Shown in pieces: positions 9,420-17,446 of a DNA stretch of 64,000 bases. The stretch lies in contig NZ_KE386573.1 of NCBI RefSeq assembly GCF_000427685.1, forward strand, positions 248,001-312,000, in the 5' to 3' direction. The notes below the pieces were generated by a model that was given only the letters and a program-made list of their open reading frames with translations, was not told the origin of the DNA and did not search any database. The stretch's first letter is position 1, and each line of letters begins with the position of its first letter. A program made the position numbers and the translations under genes. This DNA is from Haloplanus natans DSM 17983. Lineage in GTDB: Archaea; Halobacteriota; Halobacteria; Halobacteriales; Haloferacaceae.

Positions 9420-9893
9420 CTACGGCAGGTATCGAACGCTCACCACGCCCGGCTCCGAGCGCACGACCACGCGCTCGACGCCGAGACGCGCCGCCCGCGA
9501 CCGGAGGCCGTCTTCGTCGTCCAGTACGTCCGCGACGGCTGCTTCCGTCTCCGACTCCGGGACCGTCAGCACGTGAATCTCGCCCGTTCCCGCCCGTTCC
9601 CGTTTCGTGAGTTCCCCCACGGCCCCCTCGGCCGCAATCTCACGTTCGTGTGTCGTCGGGGCCTCGGAACTTTCCTCGACGCTGATCGACCACTGCTCGG
9701 CCACGTCGACGAGTCGCCATGCGACTTCGAGCGGCGGTTCCGGCGCGACCGTACCCTCGACGGCGTCGCCGGTTTCGACCCCCGGATTCGTCGCCAGCGT
9801 GTGTACCTGTCCGTCGTCCACGTCCGCGAGGACGGCCGAATCGTCGTCGGCCGCCGTGACGAGGAAGGTCCCCGTCTTCTCGTCGTCGGTCAT
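9420..9893 (-). CDS. DUF5812 family protein
   Basis: This 157-aa acidic soluble protein matches what I recall of haloarchaeal DUF5812: an N-terminal KTGTFLVT strand, DVDDGQVHTL, a Pro-rich VAPEPPLEV segment and a C-terminal VRSEPGVVSVRYLP. No catalytic motif, membrane segment or cysteine pair is visible. It is convergent with the alpha/beta hydrolase with only 3 nt between the stops. Function is unknown. Confidence 0.78.
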   Translation of the reverse strand: MTDDEKTGTFLVTAADDDSAVLADVDDGQVHTLATNPGVETGDAVEGTVAPEPPLEVAWRLVDVAEQWSISVEESSEAPTTHEREIAAEGAVGELTKRERAGTGEIHVLTVPESETEAAVADVLDDEDGLRSRAARLGVERVVVRSEPGVVSVRYLP

Positions 9894-9944
9894 AGGTGCG
9901 GGTAGGGGGGCGGGGGGCTTCGGGCTTTCGTCACGCTAGCGGCG

Positions 9945-10466
9945 TCAGCGAAGCGACCGATGCGCCAGCAGGATGACCGCCGCGGCGAGAAGCGGCGGTA
10001 CCACTCCCACGAGTTGCGGCAGGCCGTACAGCCCGGCGATCAGGGGCGCGAGCGCCCCCGTCGGCGTCGTCTGCTGGGCGGGCGGCACCGAGATGACGAG
10101 GCCCACGTAGAGCGCGAAGACGAACAGGTACCCCCCGGCGGCGAGGGCGGCGTCGTACGGTCCCGCGACGGCGTCGCCCCGCTCTCGCGCCCGACGGTGC
10201 CGGCGCGCGACGAACAGGACGGGTGCCACCAGCGGCACCACCACGAACAGGCCGACGACGGCGAAAAAGGACCGCGAGAGCGTCAGGCTCCCCCCGCGGC
10301 CGCCGGTCGTCCCCGCGATGACGCCGACGACGGCAGCGATAAAGAGGAGGCTCACCGCGACGGTCAGCAGGCCGCCGAGGGCGACGTAGCTCCGGAACAG
10401 GAGCGAATCGCTCGCCCGGAAGGCGTAGGGGAAGGCGCCGACGACACCACGGTAGTCGTCTGCCAT
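9945..10466 (-). CDS. Four-helix haloarchaeal membrane protein
   Basis: This 173-aa protein has four predicted membrane helices: about residues 22-50, 63-88, 110-135 and 143-170. A short Arg-rich loop (ARRHRRARERG) follows helix 2 and would lie inside the cell. The start at 10466 (MADDYRGVVGAFPYAFR) was chosen because everything upstream in frame is low-quality sequence. I do not recognise a named family and no transport or enzyme motif is visible. Confidence 0.7.
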   Translation of the reverse strand: MADDYRGVVGAFPYAFRASDSLLFRSYVALGGLLTVAVSLLFIAAVVGVIAGTTGGRGGSLTLSRSFFAVVGLFVVVPLVAPVLFVARRHRRARERGDAVAGPYDAALAAGGYLFVFALYVGLVISVPPAQQTTPTGALAPLIAGLYGLPQLVGVVPPLLAAAVILLAHRSLR

Positions 10467-10558
10467 CGACGGCCGTAGGCGTCGCGGCGAGTTAACGGCC
10501 GTGGATTCGTCCGGTTCGTCACAAGCCATCGTCAAAGCGTTCCGACGATCCGGCGCAG

Positions 10559-11053
10559 TCACGCGAATCGATACCGGGGGGCTCCGTCGCCACCGGTGCG
10601 TGCCGCCGCGTCCAGCAGGACCAGCCAGTCGAGCAGGTCGGCCACCCGCTCGCGCCACGCGTCCGTCCACTCGGTGTCGCGGTGGCGCTCCCACGCCGGC
10701 ACGCGTTCACGGACCGCCTCGAACGCGGCGTCGGCCGTCAGTGGCCCCTCGGCCGCCAGCGCGTCGCGGACGGCGTCGGCGGCGAACACCCGATTCAGGA
10801 ACGCCTCGCGACAGCCCGCGACCCCCGGTTCCCTGTCGGTCCGCCGGTAGCCCGACGGCGTCTCCTCGGCGAGTTCGAGCGCCCGCAGGAAAGTGAGCCA
10901 CGTCCGGGCGGCGTCGCGACTCGGCAGGTCGAGTCGGTTCATGAGGCGGGCACAGCAGTCGTCCTCGGTGCCGGGGACGAGGGGTACCGCCCGCTGGACG
11001 CGGGTGACGTACCCGAATTCGTCGGGTGCGGGCGGGACGGGCTTGAACTTCAC
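10559..11053 (-). CDS. Conserved hypothetical protein coupled to mch
   Basis: This 164-aa soluble protein starts with GTG at 11053 (first residues MKFKPVPPAPDEFGYVTRVQ). The GTG overlaps the mch stop as GTGA, so it is translated directly after methenyl-H4MPT cyclohydrolase. The middle of the protein contains helices and a CCARLMNRL segment that looks like a small helical or winged-helix fold, ending in PRYRFA. I cannot assign a function. The tight coupling suggests a role tied to Mch or to pterin C1 metabolism. Confidence 0.72.
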   Translation of the reverse strand: MKFKPVPPAPDEFGYVTRVQRAVPLVPGTEDDCCARLMNRLDLPSRDAARTWLTFLRALELAEETPSGYRRTDREPGVAGCREAFLNRVFAADAVRDALAAEGPLTADAAFEAVRERVPAWERHRDTEWTDAWRERVADLLDWLVLLDAAARTGGDGAPRYRFA

Positions 11054-11982
11054 AGCCCGAACGACTCGGCCAGCAGGTCGTGGTTCGTCTCGCCCAGCGC
11101 GTACGTCGGCCCGTCGATCACGTCGACTGTCACCTGCGCGGGCGCGAACACCGACTCGGGCACCTCGTAGAAGTCCCAGTCGGCGTCCTCGAACACCTGC
11201 TCGAAGGGCGTGTCGTACTCCGCGGCGGCGGTGGAGGGCACCTCGTCGAAGCGGTCGAAGTCCTCGCGCACCTGCACGTACACTTGCCCGCCGTAGGCCA
11301 ACGCGTCGTTCGTCCGGCCCATCGCCACCCCTTCGTCGTGGCTGACGGGGGCGACGGGCGCGCTGCCGGCCGCCGACACCACGTCCGTCGGATCGTAGCC
11401 GAGTTCGAACAGGCGAAAGAGGGCGAGTTCGGGGGCGCGTGCGGCGGCGCTGACGCTCCCGGCCATCGATCCCGTGGCGTACGTGGGGAGGAAGACGCCG
11501 CTCGGGGCGACGCCGGCGCGGTCGGCCACCTGCTCCGCCGTCGGATCGCCGGGGAGGCTGTCGGCCTCGACGGTCAAGACGGTCAGGTCGAACTCGTCGT
11601 AGTAGCCCACCACTTCGAACTCGTACTCCTCGCCCACGAGCGCTCGGGCCGGCCCGGAGCCGAGGCCGTCGACGCCCTCCGAGACGAGTTCCCACCCCGC
11701 CTTCTGTGAGCAGAGCAGCGAGAGCGCCGGCTTGTCGGTCGTGAGTTCGACGTACGGGAACGGCGTCCCCGCCACCTCGTCCATCCGGGTCTGGATCGTC
11801 GCCAGCCCGGCGGTCTGTATCTCCGCGAGCAACAGTCCGGCTTCGAGGCCACCCGCCGCCTCGACGCCGAAATCGAGCACCGTCGCCCCCGAGTCGAGTT
11901 CGAACACGTCGACGTTGAGTTCGCCCGCGAAGTCGATGGCTTCGTCGACGAGTTCGACGGCCATCCGGTTGAGACTCTCCAT
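11050..11982 (-). CDS. mch: Methenyltetrahydromethanopterin cyclohydrolase
   Basis: Mch interconverts N5,N10-methenyl- and N5-formyl-tetrahydromethanopterin. The 310-aa protein matches the family over its whole length, from MESLNRMAVELVDEAI to GPTYALGETNHDLL near the end. Typical blocks include AGLLLAEIQTAGLA and SGVFLPTYATGSMAGSVS. Haloarchaea are not methanogens, so it probably works in one-carbon transfer with a pterin or folate. The ATG at 11982 lies about 25 nt from a CCTATAAG box, so the message is probably leaderless. Confidence 0.93.
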   Translation of the reverse strand: MESLNRMAVELVDEAIDFAGELNVDVFELDSGATVLDFGVEAAGGLEAGLLLAEIQTAGLATIQTRMDEVAGTPFPYVELTTDKPALSLLCSQKAGWELVSEGVDGLGSGPARALVGEEYEFEVVGYYDEFDLTVLTVEADSLPGDPTAEQVADRAGVAPSGVFLPTYATGSMAGSVSAAARAPELALFRLFELGYDPTDVVSAAGSAPVAPVSHDEGVAMGRTNDALAYGGQVYVQVREDFDRFDEVPSTAAAEYDTPFEQVFEDADWDFYEVPESVFAPAQVTVDVIDGPTYALGETNHDLLAESFGL

Positions 11983-12003
11983 ACGGGCCGATTGGGCGTT
12001 TTC

Positions 12004-12012
12004 ACTTATAGG
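12004..12012 (-). promoter_or_regulatory. TATA-like box of mch
   Basis: On the minus strand this reads CCTATAAGT and its centre is about 26 nt before the mch ATG, the normal spacing for a leaderless haloarchaeal gene. Confidence 0.6.
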
Positions 12013-12130
12013 GGTTGTCGGTCTCCCGTTCGCGCTTCGCAGGCGGCGAACGGTTCCCCACGTCGTCCGCTTCGATCACCGTCCCCATCGGATTCGTCTC
12101 GTAATCGTCGCCGGCGCTACGTGCCGGCTG

Positions 12131-12216
12131 TCATAGTGTTTATTGTAAGTCATTACCGATGGCTCGCCGGACCGTCTTGGTGACTCACCGGTAACCAGTT
12201 ACAATAAACACTATCA
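12131..12216. repeat. Dispersed palindromic element, copy 2 (best preserved)
   Basis: The arms at 12133-12148 and 12199-12214 are perfect 16-nt inverted repeats of ATAGTGTTTATTGTAA, and the match continues inward through TTACCGxTGxxTCxCC to about 30 nt per arm. The centre is a short non-palindromic loop near 12170-12177. It lies in the gap between mch and a zinc microprotein gene. From 12217 to 12440 I see no convincing gene: only a 30-codon minus ORF running into the element and a 44-codon plus ORF. Confidence 0.85.
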
Positions 12217-12440
12217 GAGGGAGCTTCGATCCCTCGCTGTCGAGTGCGGCCACCGCGTCCGCCACGTCCTCGGCCATGTTCTCCGTTTTCACCGGTGCGA
12301 CCGACGGGAGTGCAACGACGGTCGTAGGCGACGGTCGGGCGACCGCAGGTATATCTCCCCTCGCCGTACTCGCCCTCCCCGCCGGCGGGTGGCTGTGGCT
12401 CCGGCGGTAGCCTCTTGATCGCTCCCACCCACGACGGCCC

Positions 12441-12614
12441 ATGAGCGCCTGCACCTACTGTGGCTGTGACGTGACCGCCCACGATCCGGTGTTCGTCGCG
12501 GAACTCGCGGACGGCGACCGTCTGCCAGCCGGTCAGTTCTGCAACTACGGCTGTCTCGCCGCCCACATCGACGAGGCCGGACTGACCGAGGGAACGGCCT
12601 GCCGGATCGACTAG
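12441..12614 (+). CDS. 57-aa CxxC zinc-finger microprotein
   Basis: This small ORF encodes 57 residues beginning MSACTYCGCDVTAHDPVFV and containing Cys4, Cys7 and Cys9, then FCNYGCLAAH near residues 34-43 (Cys35, Cys39, His43). Two Cys pairs fit a single zinc site, as in the many haloarchaeal zinc microproteins. A CTTGATC box lies about 25 nt before the ATG. The stop is 3 nt past the stop of the convergent zinc/HTH gene at 12611. The role is unknown; such proteins often modulate regulation or protein contacts. Confidence 0.75.
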   Translation: MSACTYCGCDVTAHDPVFVAELADGDRLPAGQFCNYGCLAAHIDEAGLTEGTACRID

Positions 12615-13504
12615 TCGACCCGCGTCGCCTCGATCACCGACGGCTCCTCGTCGAGACGCAGTCGAAGCGTCTCGCCCTCGCAGCCGACCCGCACCGTCGC
12701 GTGCAGGGGGTCGCGGTCGGTGATCGTCGTCCGCTCGTCCGAGGCCGCGAAGGGGAGCGACCAGATGTGTCGGCGCGTCACGTCGACCGCGTGGTCGTGG
12801 AAGAAGGAGACGACCGCCGGATGCGTGACGACCAGACCGCCGAGGCGGGTGTAGATGGCGCCGTCACAGGTGTCACAGGCGTGCAGGACCCGGTGCTCGA
12901 TGGCGGGGTTGTCGCGGTGGGGCATCTCGGCGTCCGGCGGGAGGACGCGGGCGGTCATGCGACCACAACACCACGGGCAGACGCCCTTCGCCATCGACGC
13001 GATTTCGCGCTGGATGCGCTCGTTGGCCGCGCGGAGGACGCCCTCGCGCTCCCGGTCGGCTAGGCTGCTCGGCGGGCAGAAGTACTTGTAAAACACCGCC
13101 CCGCAGTCGCCGCCACAGCGCACGCGGAACATGCTGTCGTCGTAGGCGGCCTCCTGGGGGGCGCCACAGACGTGGCAGACGGCGTCGAGTTCGAAAGGGT
13201 CGATCCGCACGCGGTCGGTGAACGTCCCCGCCTTGATCGCCTGATACACCCGCACCCCGGGGTAGCTCAGGCGGTAGCCGTCCTCGGTCTCCTCGACGAA
13301 CTGCCCAACCAGCTTTCCGAGGTGGTAGTTGAACCGGCCGCTTCCCGAGATGTCGGCCCGGCGGCGAAGCTCCGAGAACGGCAGCGTCTCCGGCACGCCG
13401 GGCGTGGAGGCGTCCCCGAGGGCCCTGATGATCTTGATCCGCGTCCGGTCGGCTAACAGGGTAAAGGCGTCGTCGGGGCGCAGGGTCTCGGTGTCCTCGG
13501 TCAC
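12611..13504 (-). CDS. ArsR-like winged-helix protein with C-terminal zinc-binding domain
   Basis: The 297-aa product has an N-terminal winged helix (about residues 10-90: ADRTRIKIIRALGD, SELRRRADISGSGRFNYHLG, YRLSYPGVRVYQAIKAG). A cysteine-rich part follows: CHVCG, CGGDCG, CPWCCGRMT and CDTCDGAIYTRLGG. This is the layout I recall for haloarchaeal DUF7347/DUF7351 proteins. GTG at 13504 was chosen because GGTATATGT (13537-13529) lies about 28 nt upstream, which excludes the longer ATG at 13615. It is probably a cytoplasmic regulator; target and ligand are unknown. Confidence 0.8.
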   Translation of the reverse strand: MTEDTETLRPDDAFTLLADRTRIKIIRALGDASTPGVPETLPFSELRRRADISGSGRFNYHLGKLVGQFVEETEDGYRLSYPGVRVYQAIKAGTFTDRVRIDPFELDAVCHVCGAPQEAAYDDSMFRVRCGGDCGAVFYKYFCPPSSLADREREGVLRAANERIQREIASMAKGVCPWCCGRMTARVLPPDAEMPHRDNPAIEHRVLHACDTCDGAIYTRLGGLVVTHPAVVSFFHDHAVDVTRRHIWSLPFAASDERTTITDRDPLHATVRVGCEGETLRLRLDEEPSVIEATRVD

Positions 13505-13666
13505 CGTACGGAAACGGGTTGCCGACGTACATATACCCTCGGCCGTCGTCCGGGGATCGCGTTTCACCGGCGTAGCCGAACGCCACTCGCCTGCCGCCAT
13601 TTCGGGGGGCGGCATGGTGAATCACGCGTTGGTTTTAACGGGGTACCGTCCGCCGATAGCACACGA

Positions 13667-14449
13667 ATGTCGGCCACCGCGCTCGAATATCTGGCTGCGT
13701 CGTCCGTCCGCCCCGACGTACTGGCTGTGCTCCGGGAGCACGGCCTGCTCTCGCTCCGGGATCTGGACGACCACGTCTCGGCCTCGCGGCGCACGGTCAA
13801 GCGGACGCTGAGCGCGATGGAGTCCCGCGGGTGGGTTCGGAAGGTCGACGGCGGCTACGAACTCACCGCCCTCGGCGAGACGTTGCTCTCGGCCTACGAG
13901 CGGTTCCGCGAGCGAAGCCGCGTCGCGAGCCGTCTCCGGCCCGTCCTCGAACACGTCCCCGCCTCGATGTTCGACTTCGATATCGAGGCACTGACCGACG
14001 CGACGGTGGTCGCGCCCGACGACGATCCGGCGGCCTTTGCCGACCGGATGGTTGCGCTCCGTGCGGACGCGAACCGGATCCGCGAGTACGCCCCATTTCT
14101 CACGCTCGACAGCGTCCGACAGCTAGCGCAACACGTCGAGAACGGCCGCCCCTCGCCCGATACGACGATCATCGTCCGGACCGACGCGCCACCGCAGTCG
14201 TCGCCGGAGTATCGCGAGCGATTCCGGACGCCGGTCGAAGCTCCCGGCGTCGACATCCGGCATCACCCGGACGGCCCGATGCTCGGGTTCGGCATCGTCG
14301 ACGGCCGCGCCTTCCTCGGCGCGGCGGCCGACGACGGAATGCCGTGTTTCCTGCTGGAGAGCGAGGGGTCCGCACTCGTCTCGTGGGTCGACCGGCAGTT
14401 CGAGAACTGTCTCGCCGCTGCGGAGCCGCTGTCGGTGGAGCGGTCGTAA
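13667..14449 (+). CDS. Winged-helix regulator with FilR1 (DUF1724) domain
   Basis: This 260-aa protein has an N-terminal winged helix (residues about 10-80, with LRDLDDHVSASRRTVKRTL as the helix-turn-helix). A sensor-like domain follows, with RPVLEHVPASMFDFDIEAL, ADANRIREYAPFLT and ERFRTPVEAPGVDIR. This layout matches the FilR1/DUF1724 family, which in methanogens controls filament formation and methanogenesis genes. Here the target is unknown. The divergent zinc/HTH gene starts about 160 nt away. Confidence 0.82.
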   Translation: MSATALEYLAASSVRPDVLAVLREHGLLSLRDLDDHVSASRRTVKRTLSAMESRGWVRKVDGGYELTALGETLLSAYERFRERSRVASRLRPVLEHVPASMFDFDIEALTDATVVAPDDDPAAFADRMVALRADANRIREYAPFLTLDSVRQLAQHVENGRPSPDTTIIVRTDAPPQSSPEYRERFRTPVEAPGVDIRHHPDGPMLGFGIVDGRAFLGAAADDGMPCFLLESEGSALVSWVDRQFENCLAAAEPLSVERS

Positions 14450-14526
14450 CCGGTCGCGCTCCGCCGGGCCGAACGCGACGGGGCTGGACCCGTGGATTCA
14501 TACGCCGGAACGCGCAACTCGCGGTC

Positions 14527-15042
14527 ATGTACGCGGTGGTGGGCTGTACGGACTGTCACGCCCTGTGGCTCCTTTCGGACCCGGAGTCGGCCGAGACGGC
14601 GACCTGCCCGCGTTGTGGGCGGCGCCACCGGACCGGGAAGCTGAAGCGGCTGTTTACCGCCGAGGACCGCGAGACGGCCCGCGAGGCCCGCGCGTCGATG
14701 CTCGCCGACGCCGCCGACGCGACGGCGTCGTTCGAGTCCGTCCCGTCGGACGCCGAGACGGACGCCCCCGTCGTCGACGACGACGAGTATCTGGACGCGG
14801 CGGGCATCGACGCCGACGCGGTGGCCGCGGCGGGTGAGCGCTCCGACCGACGCTCGCGGAGTCGAAGCCGCCCCGAAATCGTCCGCGACGCGCTCCGCGA
14901 ACTGGAGGCGCCCGACGAGCGCGACGTGGTGGCGTACGCGGCCGATCACGGCGTCCCCGAGGACGCCGCGGCGGACCTGCTCGATCGGCTGGTGCGGCGG
15001 GGCGAAGCGACGGCTCACGGCGGCACGTACCGGCTATTGTAG
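14527..15042 (+). CDS. DUF5817 zinc-ribbon and helical protein
   Basis: The 171-aa product has a zinc ribbon at the N-terminus (Cys7, Cys10, Cys27 and Cys30 in GCTDCHALW and CPRCGRRH). A helix AEDRETAREARASMLAD comes next, then an acidic linker. The C-terminal part looks like a winged helix (EIVRDALRELEAPDERDVVAYAADHGV ... LVRRGEATAHGGTYRLL). This fits DUF5817 as I recall it. The C-terminal fold suggests nucleic-acid binding. Its stop almost touches the convergent hmgA stop. Confidence 0.8.
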   Translation: MYAVVGCTDCHALWLLSDPESAETATCPRCGRRHRTGKLKRLFTAEDRETAREARASMLADAADATASFESVPSDAETDAPVVDDDEYLDAAGIDADAVAAAGERSDRRSRSRSRPEIVRDALRELEAPDERDVVAYAADHGVPEDAAADLLDRLVRRGEATAHGGTYRLL

Positions 15043-15043
15043 C

Positions 15044-16261
15044 TCACCGCCCCAGCGACTCGTGGGCCGAGGAGAGGTGTCGCGATCCGAGCGCCGCGAG
15101 CAGGGAGAGTTCGCCCGCTAGCGCGCCGGCGGCGATACACTCCGCGAGGGCGTCGGCGTTCGACCCGGGCGGGTCGCCGCCGCCGCCGACGCCCAGCAGA
15201 TCCAGTCCCTCGCCCTGTGTCGGGAGTTTCGTCCCGCCCCCGACGGTGCCCACCTCCAGGCTGGCGAGCGAGACGGAGACGTACAGGCCGTCGTCGCGCG
15301 CCTCGGCGGTCGTGATGGCGTTCGACCCCTCGACCACCTGCGCGGCGTCCTGCCCCGTCGCGAGGAACATGGCGGCGACGACGTTCGCGACGTGGGCGTT
15401 GAAGCCGAGACTGCCGGCCTTCGCGCTCCCCACGAGGTTCTTGCGTCGGTTCACCTCCGCGATGGCTTCGGGCGTGGTGTGCAGGCGCGACTCGACCACC
15501 TCGCGCGGAATCGTCACGTCGGCGGTGACGCTTCGACCCCGCCCCTCGACGGCGTTGATCGCCGCCGGCTTCTTGTCCGTACACAGGTTGCCCGAGAGCG
15601 CGATCAGCGAGGCAGTCGTCGCCTCCTCTATCGCCTCGGCGGCCGCCCGCGTCGCGATGGTGGCCATGTTCATCCCCATCGCGTCCTTGGTGTCGTACCG
15701 AAAGCGCAGGAAGACGGAGTCCCCGACGACGTACGGCGTCACGTCGAGCAGTTCGCCGTGGCTCGTCGTCGCCTCGGCGGCCTCGCGGAGCCCCCCCTCG
15801 TTGTCCCGCACCCACTCGACGAGCGCCTCGGCCTCGGCCACGTCGCCGACGCGGAAGACGGGCGCGCGGGTCATCCCCGATTTCGTGACGCGGGCCGTCG
15901 CGCCGCCGGCGGCGTCGACGACCGAACAGCCGCGGTTGACACTCGCCAGGAGGGCCCCCTCGGTCGTCGCCATCGGGAGGTAGCGCGCCCCGTCGACGGC
16001 GCCGCCGTTGACGGTGACGGGGCCGGCGACGCCCATCGGTACCTGTGCCGCGCCGATCATGTTCTCGATGTTGGCGTCGGCCCGTTCGGCGGGGAAGCCG
16101 TACGACCCGACCGCGTCCAGGTCGACGCCGGCGTCCGATTCGACGATACGACGCCGCGCGTCCGCCGCCGCGTCGGCGTTCGCGTGCGCTTCGAGTTCGT
16201 GGAGTCGGATGTCGCCGTCGCGGACCCGGTCGACGAGGGCGGCGACACTGTCGTCGGTCAT
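15044..16261 (-). CDS. hmgA: Hydroxymethylglutaryl-CoA reductase (NADPH)
   Basis: HMG-CoA reductase makes mevalonate, the first committed step of archaeal isoprenoid lipid synthesis. The 405-aa soluble class I-type enzyme shows ENMIGAAQVPMGVAGPV, the catalytic Glu in TTEGALLASVNRG, DAMGMNM (NADPH binding), TDKKPAAINAVEGRG with the catalytic Lys, GQDAAQVVEGSNAIT with the catalytic Asp, and GTVGGGT. A conserved His sits in the C-terminal SSAHESLGR. It is the target of mevinolin in haloarchaea. Confidence 0.96.
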   Translation of the reverse strand: MTDDSVAALVDRVRDGDIRLHELEAHANADAAADARRRIVESDAGVDLDAVGSYGFPAERADANIENMIGAAQVPMGVAGPVTVNGGAVDGARYLPMATTEGALLASVNRGCSVVDAAGGATARVTKSGMTRAPVFRVGDVAEAEALVEWVRDNEGGLREAAEATTSHGELLDVTPYVVGDSVFLRFRYDTKDAMGMNMATIATRAAAEAIEEATTASLIALSGNLCTDKKPAAINAVEGRGRSVTADVTIPREVVESRLHTTPEAIAEVNRRKNLVGSAKAGSLGFNAHVANVVAAMFLATGQDAAQVVEGSNAITTAEARDDGLYVSVSLASLEVGTVGGGTKLPTQGEGLDLLGVGGGGDPPGSNADALAECIAAGALAGELSLLAALGSRHLSSAHESLGR

Positions 16262-16363
16262 GCCCCCCCGTGGCGGCCCCGGCGCCTAATACCCTCGGGT
16301 GTCGCCGGGGCGGGCACGGCACAACGCCCAAACAGTAAACTCGTCCGCCGACGACCGTTCCCT

Positions 16364-16816
16364 ATGGAGCTATCCAGCCCGGCCTTCCGAGACGGCGATC
16401 CCATCCCCGAGGAGTACGGCTACACCGAGCGCAACGTGAACCCGCCACTCGAAATCTCCGGAGTGCCCGACGGCGCCGAATCGCTCGTGATGGTCGTCGA
16501 CGACCCCGACGCGGTCGACCCCGCGGGCAAGATCTGGATTCACTGGCTGGTGTGGAACGTCAACCCGACGCGCAAGCGCATCCCGGAGGACTGGTCGACC
16601 GATACGGCCACGGCTGTCGAGGGCGAGAACGACTACGGCGAGGTGGGCTACGGCGGCCCGAACCCCCCGGATCGCGAACACACCTACCGCTTCCGGCTGT
16701 TCGCCCTGGATGATGAACTCGGCCTGTCGGCCGGCGCGTCGCTCGACGACCTGGAGCGGGCGATGGAGGGTCTCGTCATCGAGTCGACGACGTACGAGGG
16801 GACGTACGCGCCGTGA
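16364..16816 (+). CDS. YbhB/YbcL family (PEBP-like) protein
   Basis: This 150-aa protein belongs to the phosphatidylethanolamine-binding/Raf kinase inhibitor-like family. It has the family blocks ELSSPAF, NVNPPLEISGVPDGAESLVM, VDDPDAVDPAGKIWIHWLVWNV and YGGPNPPDREHTYRFRLFALD. There is no signal peptide, so it is cytoplasmic. The biochemical role of archaeal members is not established. It stands alone between hmgA and the archaemetzincin gene. Confidence 0.9.
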   Translation: MELSSPAFRDGDPIPEEYGYTERNVNPPLEISGVPDGAESLVMVVDDPDAVDPAGKIWIHWLVWNVNPTRKRIPEDWSTDTATAVEGENDYGEVGYGGPNPPDREHTYRFRLFALDDELGLSAGASLDDLERAMEGLVIESTTYEGTYAP

Positions 16817-16885
16817 GACGGAGCGGTGTGTGGGTGGCGGGCCGCCGCGACGCCCCGGCGACTCGCGGATACTGACGCGCCCGCC

Positions 16886-17407
16886 TCAGAACAGCGTCCG
16901 GTTACAGGAGCCACACAGCGTCTCCTCTTTCTTGTCCACTTCGCGGACCGTCGGGGAGAAACTCATGACGCAGCGTTCGTTGTCACAGTGTTCGAGCCCG
17001 ACGGTGTGACCGATCTCGTGGACGATCTCCTTGCGCACGCGGTCGGCGAACACCTCGGATTGGGGTTTGTGCGTGACGCCGCCATCGGAGGAGGTCTGGA
17101 GGCGGTACGTAGAGACCACGGAGCCGTTGCCGTTGAGATAGGCGAGGCCGAAGACGTAGTTCCGGCGCCGGTAGTAGAGGTCCTCGGGCGTGATGCCGAT
17201 GTTCTTCTCGCCGGAGCCGACGCGGCTCGTGAGTTCGATGAACTCCTCGGCCCGGTACTGGTTTCGACTCCTGTCGAACGCGCCGTCGGGGATGGATTGG
17301 GCGTCGTGGATCGTCACCTCACAGTCGTAGACGGATCGCAGCCCGGCAGAAGCCTCGCGTTTCACCTGTGCCGGAACGTCCCCGATCGGCACGATGTCGA
17401 CGAGCAT
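16886..17407 (-). CDS. amzA: Archaemetzincin family zinc metalloprotease
   Basis: The 173-aa product carries the full archaemetzincin signature: His130, Glu131, His134 and His140 in HEIGHTVGLEHC for the catalytic zinc, then Cys141, Cys146, Cys165 and Cys168 for a second structural zinc (CVMSF and CGSC). The Met in CVMSF is the metzincin Met-turn. It is soluble with no signal peptide, so it acts in the cytoplasm. The natural substrate is unknown. The ATG at 17407 is about 28 nt from a clear TATA box, so leaderless expression is likely. Confidence 0.93.
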   Translation of the reverse strand: MLVDIVPIGDVPAQVKREASAGLRSVYDCEVTIHDAQSIPDGAFDRSRNQYRAEEFIELTSRVGSGEKNIGITPEDLYYRRRNYVFGLAYLNGNGSVVSTYRLQTSSDGGVTHKPQSEVFADRVRKEIVHEIGHTVGLEHCDNERCVMSFSPTVREVDKKEETLCGSCNRTLF

Positions 17408-17430
17408 GGCAGACGTTAAGCGCGGCCCCG

Positions 17431-17440
17431 CTATAAATAT
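17431..17440 (-). promoter_or_regulatory. TATA box of amzA
   Basis: CTATAAATAT on the plus strand (ATATTTATAG on the minus) is centred about 28 nt before the amzA ATG. It lies only 7-16 nt before the UPF0146 GTG, so it serves amzA rather than the divergent gene. Confidence 0.65.
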
Positions 17441-17446
17441 CCCGAC

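Noticed and set aside
12185-12277. A 30-codon minus ORF (MAEDVADAVAALDSEG) running into the palindromic element
   Set aside because: It ends inside the repeat and has no supporting signals; it could be a remnant but cannot be shown.
12276-12410. A 44-codon plus ORF with a hydrophobic C-terminus (SPLAVLALPAGGWLWLRR)
   Set aside because: There is no clear promoter, coupling or family; the hydrophobic end could be chance in a GC-rich gap.
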